This document shows, one piece after another, positions 1 to 13,162 of a stretch of DNA of 64,000 nt (position 1 is the stretch's first letter; the number at the start of each line of letters is the position of its first letter). The notes under the pieces were generated by a model. The model saw only the letters and a list, made by a program, of their open reading frames with translations. It searched no databases and was not told the DNA's origin. This DNA comes from Temnopleurus reevesii (Eukaryota; Echinodermata; Echinoidea; Temnopleuroida; Temnopleuridae). A program made the translations under genes and the position numbers. The stretch lies in the NCBI GenBank assembly GCA_036244855.1, contig BQKZ01001947.1, forward strand, positions 30,937 through 94,936, given 5' to 3'.

Positions 1-1535
1 TCTTTTCAGTTTACACTAGAATTTGCAGAGTTCTAAAATGGGAAACAAGGTTATGTTCCAATCTACATAAATGATAAAAAAAATTTAAAAAAATAAAATA
101 GGAATCAATCATTCAGGTTTAGATAAATTTCAACTAAGTTGAGTAACAGGTATAACAAACGTCAGTATTTGGTGCGATCAGGTCCTCAGTGTGGTCCAAC
201 AAGGGTCTCCCAAATACCAAATATATAATGTGATACTAAACCCACAAGACATGAAATGGACATTTTGGTGTGTCTATATGACTTAAAATCAAATCAGTAA
301 ATTTATCATAAAATTTGTTACTATGATTAAATCATTATTTATCAAAAGATATCTGTGTTTGACCTCCCCAGTTCCACCCATATATCAGAATGTTGGAGTC
401 TACTCATGTAACATTCCTTTGCCTTTGGAACATTGTTTATGATAAACCGACAGGTGCCATGTCTCAAAGATAAAGCATACTTCTTGAGATAAATACTAGA
501 CACTGCCCTCTAGTGTCATCAATCATGTAGCGATTAAAACTGACAAACTGCATAACAAATCAGAAGAGAGATAACGCAGGAAATATTTGGGGTGAGATTT
601 GTCATAACAAGGACATATATGATGAATGTCAAAATCGTGAATGAATGAAGCTTGGAACCCCCAAAAAAGATCATTCACAGACCCGTAGCATTTTTCCTTG
701 CAATACTGTAAGTTTTAAGAGTCAATGATTTTAAAAACAAGTACCCTACACCAACATGGGAGGGTTGCATGATTCCATCATAGCAATAACATGGTATAAA
801 AAAATTGTTATATTCACGAGGGCCTTTTATCTATCTTCATCCTGAAAAAAAATAGCCTCAGTAATTCATTTTGTGGATGCTATTTTTGAAATTCAACGGG
901 GCTATATCTAAGGTTAAAGGGGCTTTTTGCCCGTTGCCCCCAAGAATTTTCGGTGGAGGATAACCAACAAAAATTGTGTTAAACAGCTTTGAAGAAAAAA
1001 ACTGATGAAAACGAAAGACATAATCTTATAATTTACATTTTTCCTATTTTCATTCCAGTGAAAATAATGATTAATTTTTAGGTGCACTTCCTGCCCCAGT
1101 TATGCCTCATTCTTTATAGAAAGCTGTTGAGCATAAAAATAAATATGTGCATTTCATTTGACTGAACATGGATTTGAAGAAAGGAATGCGTGAAAATAGT
1201 GTAAAGATGTCAATATTTGAAGAGGATTAAAATATCATTGCAGTATGTCAAGGTCAAATTAAATCAAGCATAATGCTGAACATAATTTCTTAAATTATTT
1301 CTGTTCACTTATTTTGGCACCAACCCCTTTAAAGAATTTGCTTGGGCTAAATCTTCTTACAATTTTTTGTAATCATTGCCATACGTGTGTCGGCATTGTG
1401 TTCATACCAGACGGACTTATTTCTCTATGTCTGTAACTCTGTACCCAAATATACATTTTTTTTTAAATATCTTAAGTCACAATTAACAACACAATTTTGT
1501 TTAATCTTTGAGTCAGACTGCAATGAATCAAAACT

Positions 1536-1536
1536 N
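1536..1536. other. Single N, probable contig join
   Basis: One ambiguous base. By analogy with the Ns at 33859, 40478 and 50527, which coincide with duplication edges, it probably marks an assembly join. I saw no repeated sequence flanking this one. Confidence 0.5.
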
Positions 1537-2468
1537 GTAAAAAATTAGAGACTCGAAGAAGATCAAAATAAAACATTCCTTCAAAGAAAATCACAATTAT
1601 CATCAGCGTATGATTCTGAACAAACTTTTGAACCTTTTTTCCTGAAAGAATTCCTTTCTCTGACAATAACCTACATATTAATCTTTTCATTTCCATCTCT
1701 TTCATAACACAACAGGATCAGCTCAAAGTCACTATAATGACCAATAAATCAAATTTTCTGTCAAAAATCTGAAATCCTTTGAATCATTTTGGGCATGTAG
1801 CATATCCAACAATGCTAAAGAATTCAATAGCTGTCCTTTTGATCTTCTAATACAGCAGATAAACATGTCAGCGGTAGTTCAGAGGCAAAAAGTTCAATTT
1901 AGCAATCTATTTCTAATCTATTCTGATGACAACTGTTGAGATTTTTTTATTTTCATTTAAGAATTTTTATGAAATGTATACTTTTCCAGAGATGTGCTTG
2001 TAATGAGGCATAGAAAATAGGCAAGTTGAACGAAAGGAGAGGAGGTTGAGAAAGAAAGAAAACAAGATGGGGGGGGGGGCAAACTTTAAAGATATTTTTA
2101 AAAATGGTAGAGAGATGAATGCAGAAAGACAAAAGGCCTACGCACAATATAGATACATACAGGTAACGCCAGACCGAATCAGAAGCAGAGAGACATACAT
2201 ATAAAAAAGTCTAAGAGAGAATAGGGAGGAGGAAGAATTAGAGAACAAAATGGCTAGAGGAAAAGAGGATAATCTACTTCCCTTTTTAAACGTTAAATCA
2301 AATCAGTCATTCATATCAATTATTCTCTTTTAATGATTTAAATGGGTTATCAAAGAAAATACTCCGATTCCAGACACATGTCTACAAAACTGATCAAATA
2401 AATCGAAATTTATTCTATGCAACATCGATTCTGTGGTGATAGAAAAAAAGGAAGTACACTATATATGT

Positions 2469-2655
2469 CCAGGGATGTGTTTCATCAAGCTGTGTGTAGA
2501 TCTACACATGACTGTACGAACAACCGGTGACCATTTTTTTTGGTGTGATTCAGCGCCAGGAGTTATCGTTGAGTGTGAGAAAAGATTACCAGTCGTTCGT
2601 ACAGTTTACACACTGTATAAAGATCTACGCACAGCTTTACGAAACACGACCCTGG
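2469..2655. mobile_element. Palindromic element of 187 bp with CCAGGG ends
   Basis: The two arms, each about 60-65 bp, are inverted copies sharing GTGTTTC, AAGCTGTG, GTAGATCT and CTGTACGAAC. This is a foldback or MITE structure. A diverged relative lies at about 5425-5545. The open frame across it is a by-product of the palindrome. Confidence 0.75.
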
Positions 2656-4355
2656 TGTGTGTTAAAACCTTTCCAATACTTTATGTAGATTTGACAACTT
2701 TTTTTATCATATAGATGCGGGGATTGCATCCGGCTTTCATGAACTGAAAACAAATACTTCAAAGTAGGTTGTCCTCTTTCCAAATGTCTGACTTTTAATT
2801 CAAAATTTCTGTTTCAAATTGAGAAATTAATAGAGTTTTATTGATAAGGCACCATCAATGATCTATATTCGTGGGAGTTTCAAGCTGATAAATTATCATT
2901 CCACTATCAGAAATCGAGATTTTAATCATTTTCAGATAGTCTTAAATCTCTGCTTAGCATTAATCAATAGCATCAGATGAGCTTTGCTAGAGCAGTGCAG
3001 ATATCTTAAAATAGATAAATGGGGGAAAAATGTCCGCCTACTGAGGGTTTAAAGAAAACTGAGAGACCCTCAACTCACTCACTTCCTGGTCTTATACACA
3101 TGAGAGTCTGTGGATCTATAGGGTACACTCTACATAACGGTTTACCACACCAAACAGAATTGCTTTTCTACAGAGCAACAGGCTAGGAGCTGGAAAAGAT
3201 AGACAAACAATAAACAACACTTTTCCACACATCATGGGATATGTGGATAGGATAAAAACAGAGAAATGGACAGACAGGCTAGAATTTAAACAGAAATAGA
3301 AAAAAGACAAGAGAACGAGTGAGACAAAGAAAAAAAAAATGATAATTTGAAGGAAAAAAATGAAACAGAACACTAGACACACCGAACACCAGACACAGAT
3401 GGAAGATTACCAGTAGAAACGAAATAGAAAGAAGATCACAGATAGAAGCAAAATATTAAATAAAATCATAGTAAATATTATGCATTCTGATACAAATGAT
3501 CGGAATGTTCCAAGGATAGTTTTTCATCCAAGCTTGACCGCGATTTACCCCATATCCTTCCCTTTCAAAGGAACCCCCTATCCCTTGGCACATTCTGCTG
3601 TTTTTCACCTCATCAGGTCAACTCTATTAAAATATGCATGGAATGCTGAACGACCCACCTAAAAATACCGTTACAACATAGCATTCTATGGTTCAGAGGT
3701 CGACGCAAATATACAAAATTGAAAAATTAGAAAATTAAACCATACAGAGTACATATCACATTCATATGAATAATTTTTGGTCAAAACCATAATTAGCAAT
3801 AAAAAGAAATTAATTGTGGGCTGACTGACCACGAATGGTGATTGATTATTTTGGCACAATTCCTAGCATTGGTCAATATAGTTGATGGGACTAATGTCAA
3901 TGTCCGCTAGTTGAATAATGGAGGCCTTATAAAGGGAGAAACACAGGCCAATGGATGTCCCTGGTCAATAATTAAGTTGAATATGATTTTGTGACTTTAA
4001 GCAAAGCAAAGGTTGCAAGAATATAAATGAAATTTGTAACAATAATCATCAATCATTCAAAAAGCAGGCTTCAACGGCCTGTATGATAATAAAGAGAAGT
4101 CCTTTTAAAAATTTTAATTTATGTTCGACAGTGTTTGTGCACAGGGGTAAAAGGTCTGCCAGGGCTTCTTACATTACATATATATATGAAAATATTCACA
4201 GAAGGATAAATTGGTAAAATTGTATTTCATCTACATACTTGGGAAACTAAATATCATATTGTTCACATATTAATACACAGTGATAATAAATTGAGAACAT
4301 AACAAAGAATGAAGATTACAAGTAATATGCCATTGTGCATTGAGCATTTAAAATT

Positions 4356-4660
4356 GGGTCCAAAATGTCAAGGTATTAATAATATATACATCACTAGATG
4401 AGGATGTACAAGGAGACAATGGATGGTCTTAAATGCTAGACATTAAATAATTTAGAGAAACCTTCTCAATAGAAAAAGAACCAAAGTAAGACATAAAATT
4501 TTCTTAAGTGGATCCACAATGTCAAAGCATTAATAATATATACCACTTGATGAGGATGTGCACAGAGACAGTTAATGATCTTGGACTAATATAATTGCAG
4601 ACATTTAAATGATTTTGGGACTACCTTGTCAAGAGAAAAAGAACCAAAGTAACGAATGGA
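4356..4660 (+). repeat. Tandem duplication, unit about 154 bp
   Basis: Two units share AATGTCAA-G-ATTAATAATATA (4364 and 4518), GATGAGGATGT and GAGAAAAAGAACCAAAGTAA. The copies are noticeably diverged, so the event is old. Confidence 0.75.
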
Positions 4661-4807
4661 TAAATGAGGATGCTATTTGAGTTGCTGCCAATTTGGATTT
4701 CTTCGCTATAATTCTACAATTTATTTTTACAATAAGTTTATAAGGTGTTATCAATTTTTACTCTGTAGATATACGTTTATCATCTTTAAGCTGCAATGTT
4801 GAAATTA

Positions 4808-4838
4808 AATAAACCATATCAATTCAATTCAATTCAAT
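4808..4838 (+). mobile_element. Probable 3' tail of a non-LTR retroposon
   Basis: An AAATAAA signal is followed by short tandem ATTCA units (CAATTCAATTCAATTCAAT), the usual 3' end of LINE or SINE copies with short repeat tails. The body upstream is unrecognised. Confidence 0.4.
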
Positions 4839-5424
4839 AAAAAAATTCTTGGCATGTCTACATGTATATCTTACTAAACCTAATCCTGATATTTTAGCAT
4901 GCAGTGAATACTACTTATTTTTCACTATCATGTCTGTCGCATTCTCTCTTTTTCAAATAATCATCCAATTAACTGATCTGTTGATGTATGCATGAAATAA
5001 TCTGCTCTAAACACATGGCAGCTACATGTACACTGTATGAGCAACATGGCAACATGAACTCATCAGACAGCTTTATGCCAGATTTCCAGGGGAGCCCCCA
5101 ATCCGATGACTCATCATCGATCAATCATAAATCCATGATCTTGGATGATTCTTTGTGCCCCTGATTGCTTTATTTTCTTTGGAGGCATCTTCTTCTTCTT
5201 CTCCTTCACTACCTCTCATGATTTCCCTCCTCCTATGGTGGGTTTGAAGTACTCTCCACAAGAGTTTGTGACATTCTTAGCAAATATGATGACCTAGGAC
5301 AAGAATCTCAGGTCCTGGGTGCGTCCCAATAACGGAAACACAAAATTCACGTACTGTTGTCATGGACTTCACGTCTGTGGTATTAAACAATCTTTGCATA
5401 ACAGGTTGCAAACTTTTAACTCAG

Positions 5425-5545
5425 TGTTGTGTTTCATAAAGTGCATAAAATGTTAACTCATAGCGCGGAATCGCACCAGGGAAATGGTCACCAGTTGTTC
5501 GCAGAGTCTTCCGTAGATCAACGAACAGCTCTGTAAACGCAGCGG
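5425..5545. mobile_element. Diverged fragment related to the palindromic element at 2469
   Basis: The reverse complement of this stretch shares GAGCTGTTCGTTGATCTACG-type and GAACAACTGGTGACCATTT words with 2469-2655, and it carries the GTGTTTCATAAAG arm. The rest, to about 5600, includes another CAGGGTTGTGTTTCATAA word. Boundaries are uncertain. Confidence 0.5.
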
Positions 5546-7910
5546 TCACAAATTTCATGTTCCAATTCGCAAATATCGTTACCAGGGTTGTGTTTCATAA
5601 TACTCTGAAACCAAATGGTGACTCTTTCACAGATGCTGTGAGATGCATAGAGGTCATTGAGTGCAAGAAAGGGTCATCGGTCGTACATTCATTTACGAAT
5701 AGCAATAGCAATGAATCGCAACCCCAGTCGCAAACTTCACTATGCCAATGGTCTGTTGTTGACCGTACTTATGGTCTTCTATTCCATCCCCTTCACACCA
5801 TGATGGCGGTGTCATCACAACATGGCATTGTTGTCGTAGAGTTCGTTGCCCTGGGGCTAAACTCACAACCTCCGGGCTACCTCCAGGCTTCAAGATGTGA
5901 AAAAAATGTCTCATTGAAAGATGGAGTCATAATAAAAATCATTTTCAAACCATGAATGTTGTTCATTTCTGTACTTTTCCAATGACTCATCCTCACTGAA
6001 TACTGTACATGAACATTTCTGAACATCATTCCTAGCTCTTTGGGTGTTTTGGGAAGCAGAAAAGACCTTACCTTGCCTGCAAAAAAACTATCTGTAAAAA
6101 TTTATCGTTGGTCAAAAGAAAATTACCTAAATTGGAGCCGTCAAATTCTCCATGGAGACCTAGCTAAAAAAATTTACGTTTTGCCTTTATGTCAAATGGC
6201 TAAGCATTGCTAACTAAATCAGACCATGATAAACTCTTCATTAAATTCACGATAACATTTGGATTTGCAGTATAGGGTGTGTCATTCCATCATCTTCCAA
6301 AAACAGAATAATAAATGTGCATATTTCTGCTCCCTTATGATGCATTCGAACATCATTTGGGGAAAAATGCAGGATAAGCTGGAGCAAAATTATTTTACTT
6401 TGTTTTCATAAAAGTACAGGAAAGTTCCACAACATTCTGGAACATCTTGAACTTAACATCCTTTGCAGACAGACACAATGGCTCGATACTGTCACGAGAA
6501 ATCATAAGAAAGTTCTCTGGTGTCAGGAAGCTGCCAGGGACCCGAAATTCCTGACAGAGTCCCAAGGAAGTCGTACAGGTTGGAGCAATTTCCTCCAACA
6601 AGTGCATGTTACCTTCAAGCATTGTTCACTTTCTGAAGAAAAATGCTCAACTAATCATAACAGATCATGAACGATTGAATCAAGATGTTTAAAAGGGCAA
6701 GGGAGGGAAGAATTGAAAATTGATAAGTATGATTAAATAAAAATCAAAGTTCAATACAAAATATGCAGGCCTGTACGTGTAAATCCATCATACCATGTCA
6801 AAAAAAGAACCTATCATATAATTTGACTGCGATACAATTTCAGAGATTTTAGGTCTAAAGATTATGTTTATAGACAGACATGTTTGTTCAACTCTATTAG
6901 TCAAAGGCATTTATCCAACAATATCTAGGAAAATTGCATCAAAATTTGGAATTGATCCATCTAAACTACTCAAAACAAATTATTCATTCTATGATCTAGC
7001 AAGTGCGCTTTACAAGAATTTGTGCTATGACCTTAAAATGTTCTTGTCAATTGAAAATTTAAAGATAAATAATTGACAGGTATTAATACAAATCTTGACA
7101 AATTTTAAAATCAATCTCATATTTCAATCAAATATAGTCCACGAATGGAAGAAATTAAATCTTCAAGATGCTATAGGCCGATATCATATCTCATATCATC
7201 TGTTTCATGAGGGTCAATTAATGAAAGGGGTCTATAGAATTGGGCTGCTACTAGTATGTGTATCAACTCATTATAGTTCTGACATATCTGGCAACCCCTA
7301 CTTCTACCTTCCCCCTCCTTGTCCACTATATATTTTGTAGTTTATAGAAATGTGTTTAATGGAAAATGAAGCCTATAATAAACTGAGTCTATCACATCTC
7401 AGATATAATCTACTTGATAATCTTATAATGACATCTTCATAATGCTTGCCTCCATCAATATGGGGCTATTCATTTAATATTATCACTTTTGATCACTTTT
7501 GATCATTTTTTATTTGAATATAGAGGAAAAGAATCCTGAGAAACAAGGCCAGGTCATTGGTCTGAAGCCACAAATTACCTTGGGAGTTATAATCTTATTT
7601 ATCTCCTAGATATGTCAAGATCGCAATACTTGACACCTCTGTAAAAGGCAGAATCATATTAGTTTATCTATATAGGTTATATATGTGTCATATAAGTAGT
7701 TTTTCTGATGATTTTTTGTTTATATGATGATCAATTCTGTTTGGGAAGTCATTGGATACAAGCCCCAAGAAACCCAAGTGGACCTTTTGCGCAATAAAAC
7801 AGTAAAATTAGCACTAATTTTATTATTTACGAGATAACCACATGACCCTCTCTCGACCATTTTGCTTTGTTCCCCAACAAACGCAAGAACGTAAATCTAT
7901 TAAACAGAAA

Positions 7911-7911
7911 N
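7911..7911. other. Single N, probable contig join
   Basis: One ambiguous base, probably an assembly join like the others. No flanking overlap was seen. If so, one contig spans 7912-33858 and carries all three PH exons. Confidence 0.5.
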
Positions 7912-8380
7912 TACACTTTATCTGAATTGCCAAAAGGAGTTAATGCCTTTCTGGCTGCAAACGGACAATATGGAGGTTATAAGTGTGAGACACAGCTTAA
8001 TTGAGAGATAGAAATTCTCTCAGAAACAAGGCCCTTGAAATTATGAAAAGGAATCTGCAATAGAATCTTCGCTAGAACAGAAAATGTTAACTGTTGGGGA
8101 AAAACAGGTTAAAGTGACGAAAGAAATCTACATTTGATCTTCTTGAGATGATACCTATCCTGCGTCTCGAATGTCAAGTATTTACCTGATTTGGCCTCAA
8201 AATTCTAAGATCTAGCGGCATGACAGTTTGTAAGGGAATATGAAGAGGATATCTACCGCCTAAACCAAGGCCATGAAGAATATTTAATAACAAGTATATA
8301 TTTTTTTTATGTTTTACACTTAATATGTTTGGAGTTTTTCAGAGCTGTTAGTGGACTGGGGGTATATGTCTAAAGTCAGG

Positions 8381-8514
8381 TAGAGTGCAAGTCAGAATTC
8401 TTTGCTACATTGCATCTGTTATAAAAATAAAAGGTCTACTTATTCCACCATAATCCCATTGTTCCGAGCTTATTAAAGAAAACAGAAAAGCAAAGAATTC
8501 TGACTTGCACTGTA
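8381..8514. mobile_element. MITE, AGTGCAAGTCA family, copy 1
   Basis: About 134 bp with inverted ends AGTGCAAGTCAGAATTCTTT and its complement. Family members lie at 26020-26154 and 37654-37797. The TA next to the ends fits a Tc1/mariner-like target, but this is inference. Confidence 0.8.
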
Positions 8515-9735
8515 ATGCATACCAAAAGCATTTAGGGTCTCGATCAAGAAGTCTACTCTAATGTTCTTGGAGAAAAGTCAGTGAGTCAGAAAGGAATAAG
8601 AAAATTGGCTGCCTTTTTCATAACAACTGTATTATATTATTTTGAAGACTAATTTCACTATCTCTACATGACTTTAACACAGGAACAGTCATAGTGACAT
8701 AGTCCATTGCCCTCAATTTATAATGTGTTTTTTTGTGATTCATTTTTGCACGTCAATTGGATGACAATATACACAACGATGCTAGTTTTGTGTTTTGACA
8801 TCTAGTCAACAATGAGTTTGGAAAGTAATTGTAGACCACAATATGAAGCTATCAATAGAAGAAATATCAAGTCCTCACTGAATAATAAGCCTATAATGCA
8901 TATTCTCTCCCTGTAACAAATTTTTGCTTGAATTATCTTTTTTTTTCACTGAGGGTTTTACCCTATTCTGTGGGTCCTCCTAGGTAGAGCAGGCTAAGTA
9001 ATGATCATTTGAACAACTTATTTTCTACATTTGGTTTTCCGAAACACATTGATAGTCATGTTCCATTCCTACACGGCTCCCAACGATGCCATTTACATTT
9101 TAATTGCATGTAACTTGTATGTTGATGTATACTGCGGTACCATTAGCAGGCAAGGTACCCTCTTGAGCCCCTCGCTATATGTTGTGGTAAAAACCCTGTG
9201 AATATATTGAGCTGTGTGCCTGCAAGAAGGATAGAATTGCAAAATCTTGAATATTTCTTCTGAAGAAGCCTTTGATCAATGTCAAGTTTGTATAGTTATT
9301 TCAACACAAGGACCCAAGTGTTGAACTTATCATTTGCTATGATAATTGCAAAAGAATTATTCAACTAGTTGCTGAAAATTAGAGGAAGTTTGATACTTTT
9401 TATACTCCTTTTTTATACTCCTTTTATTCTCCTTTACATGCAAATTAGCGTCGGCCATCAATTTTTGGCAAGACAAACTTTTCTTCAGGGCTTCTGATCT
9501 GAAAACTTAGACAGGACGACAGGGCAACTGGTGAAAAAAAATTCTTATAACACCATGGGGTTACCATTGAGCGCAGTACTTATCAAAGGTTCACCAGTCA
9601 TACAAACATCTTTGTGAAAGACAACCCTGGTGCATAAAGAACAAAGTAGTTCTTGGACAGGAGTTTTGTTGGATATCCATTAATATCCCAATCAGTATTA
9701 GCATCCTTCTGCCATGATTACAATGTCGTATTTAC

Positions 9736-9829
9736 CTTTGCTAGCATGGGGAAAACGCCTCTTTTCTTCTTCTTCTGTCTCTCCGCTTCCTTATTGATCT
9801 CCGGGTACTCGATGAGGGTCTCGTACCAA
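9736..9829 (-). CDS. MPRIP: MPRIP-like PH domain, exon C (partial gene)
   Basis: This 94 bp exon completes a split serine codon and then encodes 31 residues, WYETLIEYPEINKEAERQ followed by a run of four lysines, arginine and GVFPMLAK. It has a TTTTACAG acceptor and a phase-0 donor, AAG|GTAAAT. The tryptophan at the start is the near-invariant Trp of the PH C-terminal helix. The lysine-rich stretch just after the helix also follows PH1 in vertebrate MPRIP. With the two upstream exons it gives 104 continuous residues, nearly a full PH domain. The next downstream exon should begin in phase 0 at lower coordinates; I found no convincing candidate down to position 1, so the linker, PH2 and coiled-coil parts lie in unrecognised small exons or outside the window. 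Confidence 0.8.
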
Positions 9830-9926
9830 CTGTAAAATGGAGAAAGAAATATGGGAAAGGTATAGTGAAATACATAAAAACAAGTAATTGCAAAACTTTC
9901 AACTAGAAATAATAATCTATGGAGGT

Positions 9927-10095
9927 TTGATTCAAAAGTTGCAATTAATCGCAAATCAGTTGCATACTATAACACGTATTTTCATTCCCGCATGATAGGA
10001 GCCTCTAACAAGATCTGCATGAAACGATGATTTTGATTGGCACGTTCCGACCTACTGCAATTTGCGATCAATTGCAAGTTTTGAACAGCAATCCC
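9927..10095. mobile_element. Decayed member of the GTTGCAATTGATCGC family, next to PH exon C
   Basis: It shares AAAAGTTGCAATTAATCGCA at the left, GCATGAAACGATGATTTTGA inside and TGCGATCAATTGCAAGTTTT at the right with 55874-56050. The outermost GGGGTGTT ends are lost. It begins about 100 bp upstream of exon C. Confidence 0.65.
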
Positions 10096-10200
10096 TTGGA
10101 CTTTGCACACACATGAGATCTATTCTTATTTTTTAAACATGAATATAATTTGCCTTTATAGTTGTGATATATATGTTAAATGTCTTTTTATTTGATTTTG

Positions 10201-10224
10201 AAATAAATACAATACAATACAATC
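10201..10224 (+). mobile_element. Probable 3' tail of a non-LTR retroposon
   Basis: AAATAAA is followed by about three ATACA units. The pattern resembles the tail at 4808. No body or reverse transcriptase frame is visible. Confidence 0.4.
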
Positions 10225-11423
10225 CCGAACTACAATACAAATGATGTTGTCATGATACATGTAGCAATGAGATCTAAACAAGATCCCAGGTAATAATCCC
10301 AGGTAATAATCCTCCATAAGTGTATGATGTCACAACCATCTTGAAGGGGGCCCTGGATAATCCTTGGTATATCACACGAGTGCAATACATGATATCCACA
10401 ATATCCATAAAAGGTGCATGAGAGTTAGCCCCCCCCCCCCTCCACGCCACCCATCCCTTGTGTCTATGGGCATAGACCTAGTTCAAACAGCATATTCAGT
10501 GCTGCCTGCCTATTGCGCCTGGAATGGAAGACTTGCACAACTGCAGACCTCCTAACCATTCAGACTGAAAAGAGGGTTGATATTGCTTTAAAAATATATA
10601 GTAGATTAATTATTTCCATGTGTAGAAGTGTGTAGTCCTAGTATCATGAAAATTCATAAAATTTGGCATAAAACACGATTTAGAATGATAGTTTACCAAT
10701 CACATTCATCCCTCTAAATTCATAATGGTTATGGGCTCTTGTACAAAACCTTTCTTCTCGGAGCTGTCATCACAACACAATTCTAACATGTTTATGCTTC
10801 ATTCTAAGTGTTTGATAATACAACCAGCATGAAAAAAAAATACCCTGGAAAATTGAGATGATAACCCCCTGGCATGCAGACAACCTTTAGATTAGGAACA
10901 CACCATGATAGTTGCAGGGAGATAATAGAAAAAGAATGCAAAACACACATATATTCACTACAGGGAATTGGGTAGATCACCCCTTCTTGATAAAAACCGT
11001 GATTAAAACATTTAAATGTTTCATAATGGATGAAGTCGTAAGTGGAGCTTGAAAAAATAGGGCCTTGAGTTAATAATCTCTTCAAAAGAAGATTGCCCTA
11101 GATTTATGTGATTAGTATGATTAGTATAATCAACAATGTGTGTTAAAGAGGCAACATGAGAGTGACATGCCCAATGGAAATGGTACTATTGGGGAAAGCC
11201 CCTCATGGAATATAATATTCTGTTGAAAAGCTAGGTCAGCATATTAGAGGTGGAATGAAGCTGCAACTCCCTCCTAGATCTTTGCAAACATGATAATAAC
11301 AATGGATCATATTTCATAAAATATCTACCCTTTATATTCTGACATATCACCAATGACCATGAGCATAAAGAGGCCCAGGTGTTTCATGAATGCATCTGTC
11401 ACTGACTTTTGTTATAAGCTACT

Positions 11424-11915
11424 AAAACCCTGCAATCTGATTGGCTGAAAGTTTTAAACTACTAACAGGACAGCTTGATGAAAGGCTCTCCTGGAGATAC
11501 CCTAGCAATCATCGCTAACCAAGTTCATGCTGTGGTGGGGGGGCCATAGCCGTGGCTGGGCGTGGGAGTGTGTCTCAGATAAAATATAGTGATAAATGCA
11601 CAGGTTGGAAGGGGCCTGTTTGCATCAAGAGCCCTACATTTTCAGCAAAGACCCAAAGATTAACTGCCTGAAACCCTGCCATCTGATTGGCCAAAAGTTT
11701 ACAACCACTAACAAGATGCCTTGATGAAAGGCTCCCCTAGAGACAACCTAGCAGTCATCGTTAACCATGTTCATGCTGTGGTGGGGAGCCATGGCCGAGG
11801 CAGGGCGTGGGAGTGTGTCTCAGATAAACCATGGTGATAAATGCACAGGTTGGAAGAGGCCTGTTGCATCAGGAGCCCTACACTTTCAGCAAGGACCCAA
11901 AGATAAGCTGCCACA
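11424..11915 (+). repeat. Tandem duplication, unit about 246 bp
   Basis: Two adjacent units share ATCTGATTGGC, CTTGATGAAAGGCTC, TTCATGCTGTGGTGGGG, GTGGGAGTGTGTCTCAGATA and GATAAATGCACAGGTTGGAA, with about 10-15 percent divergence by eye. It lies in the intron between exons B and C. Confidence 0.8.
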
Positions 11916-12907
11916 TATTCTAAATGAGTCAGAAAATGGTCATGTTTTGCTGATTGGAAGACATACTAATCACTCGAGCTGAACATTAATGTAGATGACA
12001 TTTTCAGTGACTTCAGAATGTGGAGCTTCTCTAAGCTCAATTTGGAGTCATGAATGAGAACTAATAGTTGTTAAGAAGGGGAAAAGTCATGCTAAAATGT
12101 AACATAAATAAATAAATTTCTCTATATATGTTGTCATGACCCTCCTTTCAAAAAGCCTTTGGAGGTCATAGTTTGTAATGTGGTAATACCAGTTGAAATT
12201 ACATTATTTTTCATACATATACACTGATTACATCATATATCCACTAGTCAGTTCATTCAGGAGCTGATGTGAATGATATGATACAGGAATTCTTTTTATA
12301 TTCAAGAGGGATGACAAATGGGGTAAAAATAGAGACTTCCAAAATTAAGCAGCATCCCCTCTCGTCCAAATTACATCACTCAACGAACTTGAAATTACAC
12401 TGGTTTTAAAATGCTGCTATTTTCCAACGAGTTCTTCCAGCCACAAATGCACAGCCACAACACAGCTCCTAAACCTTAAGGAGCAAGTCATCGTCATTTC
12501 ACCTCATTACCTCAAAATATAGCAAGAATGACTCGGTACTGAACCACGCTTCATTACGTGTGCTTGAAATATAATATGAAAGTGGAAACCACCAATCTGT
12601 ATAATGTTGTTTCATGTGAGGGAGAATTTCCATAATTAGACAAGGTTAGACAGGAAAAGTGGAAATGATAATGATCTTCCAGTCGGTCACTTGGGGTAAG
12701 AAGTATTTGTCATGTGTGTGAATATAATCCTGAATATAACCAAGAATGAACAATTTCTTATTATGGGTATGATGTGATCTTGAAAATCAAGCCACATGAC
12801 TTTAGGGGTAAATCCCAAGTTAAAGGGCAAGGGTACATTGTCTACATTTTATGCAATTTTTGGTGAATATGAATTACTTTCTCTATTACAAACTTGTTGT
12901 ATCATAA

Positions 12908-13042
12908 GGGGCCTGTAACATACCGGTAAAAGAGATGCAAGTAATCTTGCAATTAATTGCATCTCTTTGGTACACAATTTGCCATAGACTTACGATAAAT
13001 ATTTATTGTAAGTTTAATTGCATCTTTTATGTTACAGGCCCC
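12908..13042. mobile_element. MITE, GGGGCCTGTAACATA family, copy 1
   Basis: 135 bp with perfect 15 bp terminal inverted repeats (GGGGCCTGTAACATA). Its interior is itself partly palindromic around ATAAATATTTAT. A second member lies at 57026-57153. It sits directly beside the decayed exon-B fragment in the PH-gene intron. Confidence 0.85.
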
Positions 13043-13080
13043 AGGTGTGACAATGCCGATGGAAAAAGCAGGATTGTGAG
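13042..13080 (-). pseudogene. Decayed remnant of a further exon-B copy beside a MITE
   Basis: About 39 bp retain the AGGTGTGACAA...GGAAAA...TGTGAG signature of the other copies with several substitutions. It abuts the right inverted repeat of the element at 12908-13042, so that element may have inserted into an older unit. The match is short. Confidence 0.45.
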
Positions 13081-13162
13081 CATGAATTATGTATCCATTC
13101 CCCTCTTCTCTGGTAGGAATAGAATTAGGATTAATATTAGGATTAATGTATCTGATACTAAC

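Larger units (their letters stand above)
1..9735. other. Non-coding region downstream of PH exon C
   Basis: AT-rich sequence with no recognised exon. It includes N joins at 1536 and 7911, a purine-rich stretch at about 2030-2260, a palindromic element at 2469-2655, a related fragment at about 5425-5545, a tandem duplication at 4356-4660, a retroposon-like tail at about 4808-4838 and an inverted-repeat element at 8381-8514. It is probably intron of the minus-strand PH gene, because MPRIP relatives continue far beyond PH1, but the missing downstream exons mean this is inference. Confidence 0.5.

Noticed and set aside
5100..5260. Minus-strand Glu/Lys-rich segment near 5.2 kb as a downstream exon of the PH gene
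   Set aside because: There is no pyrimidine tract or good acceptor, and in-frame stops follow quickly. The GAA run is low-complexity.
6395..6622. Minus-strand open frame of 75 codons with somewhat protein-like composition
   Set aside because: I see no known motif, no clear splice sites and no relation to MPRIP. It could be a decayed gene or retroposon fragment, but there is not enough to call it.
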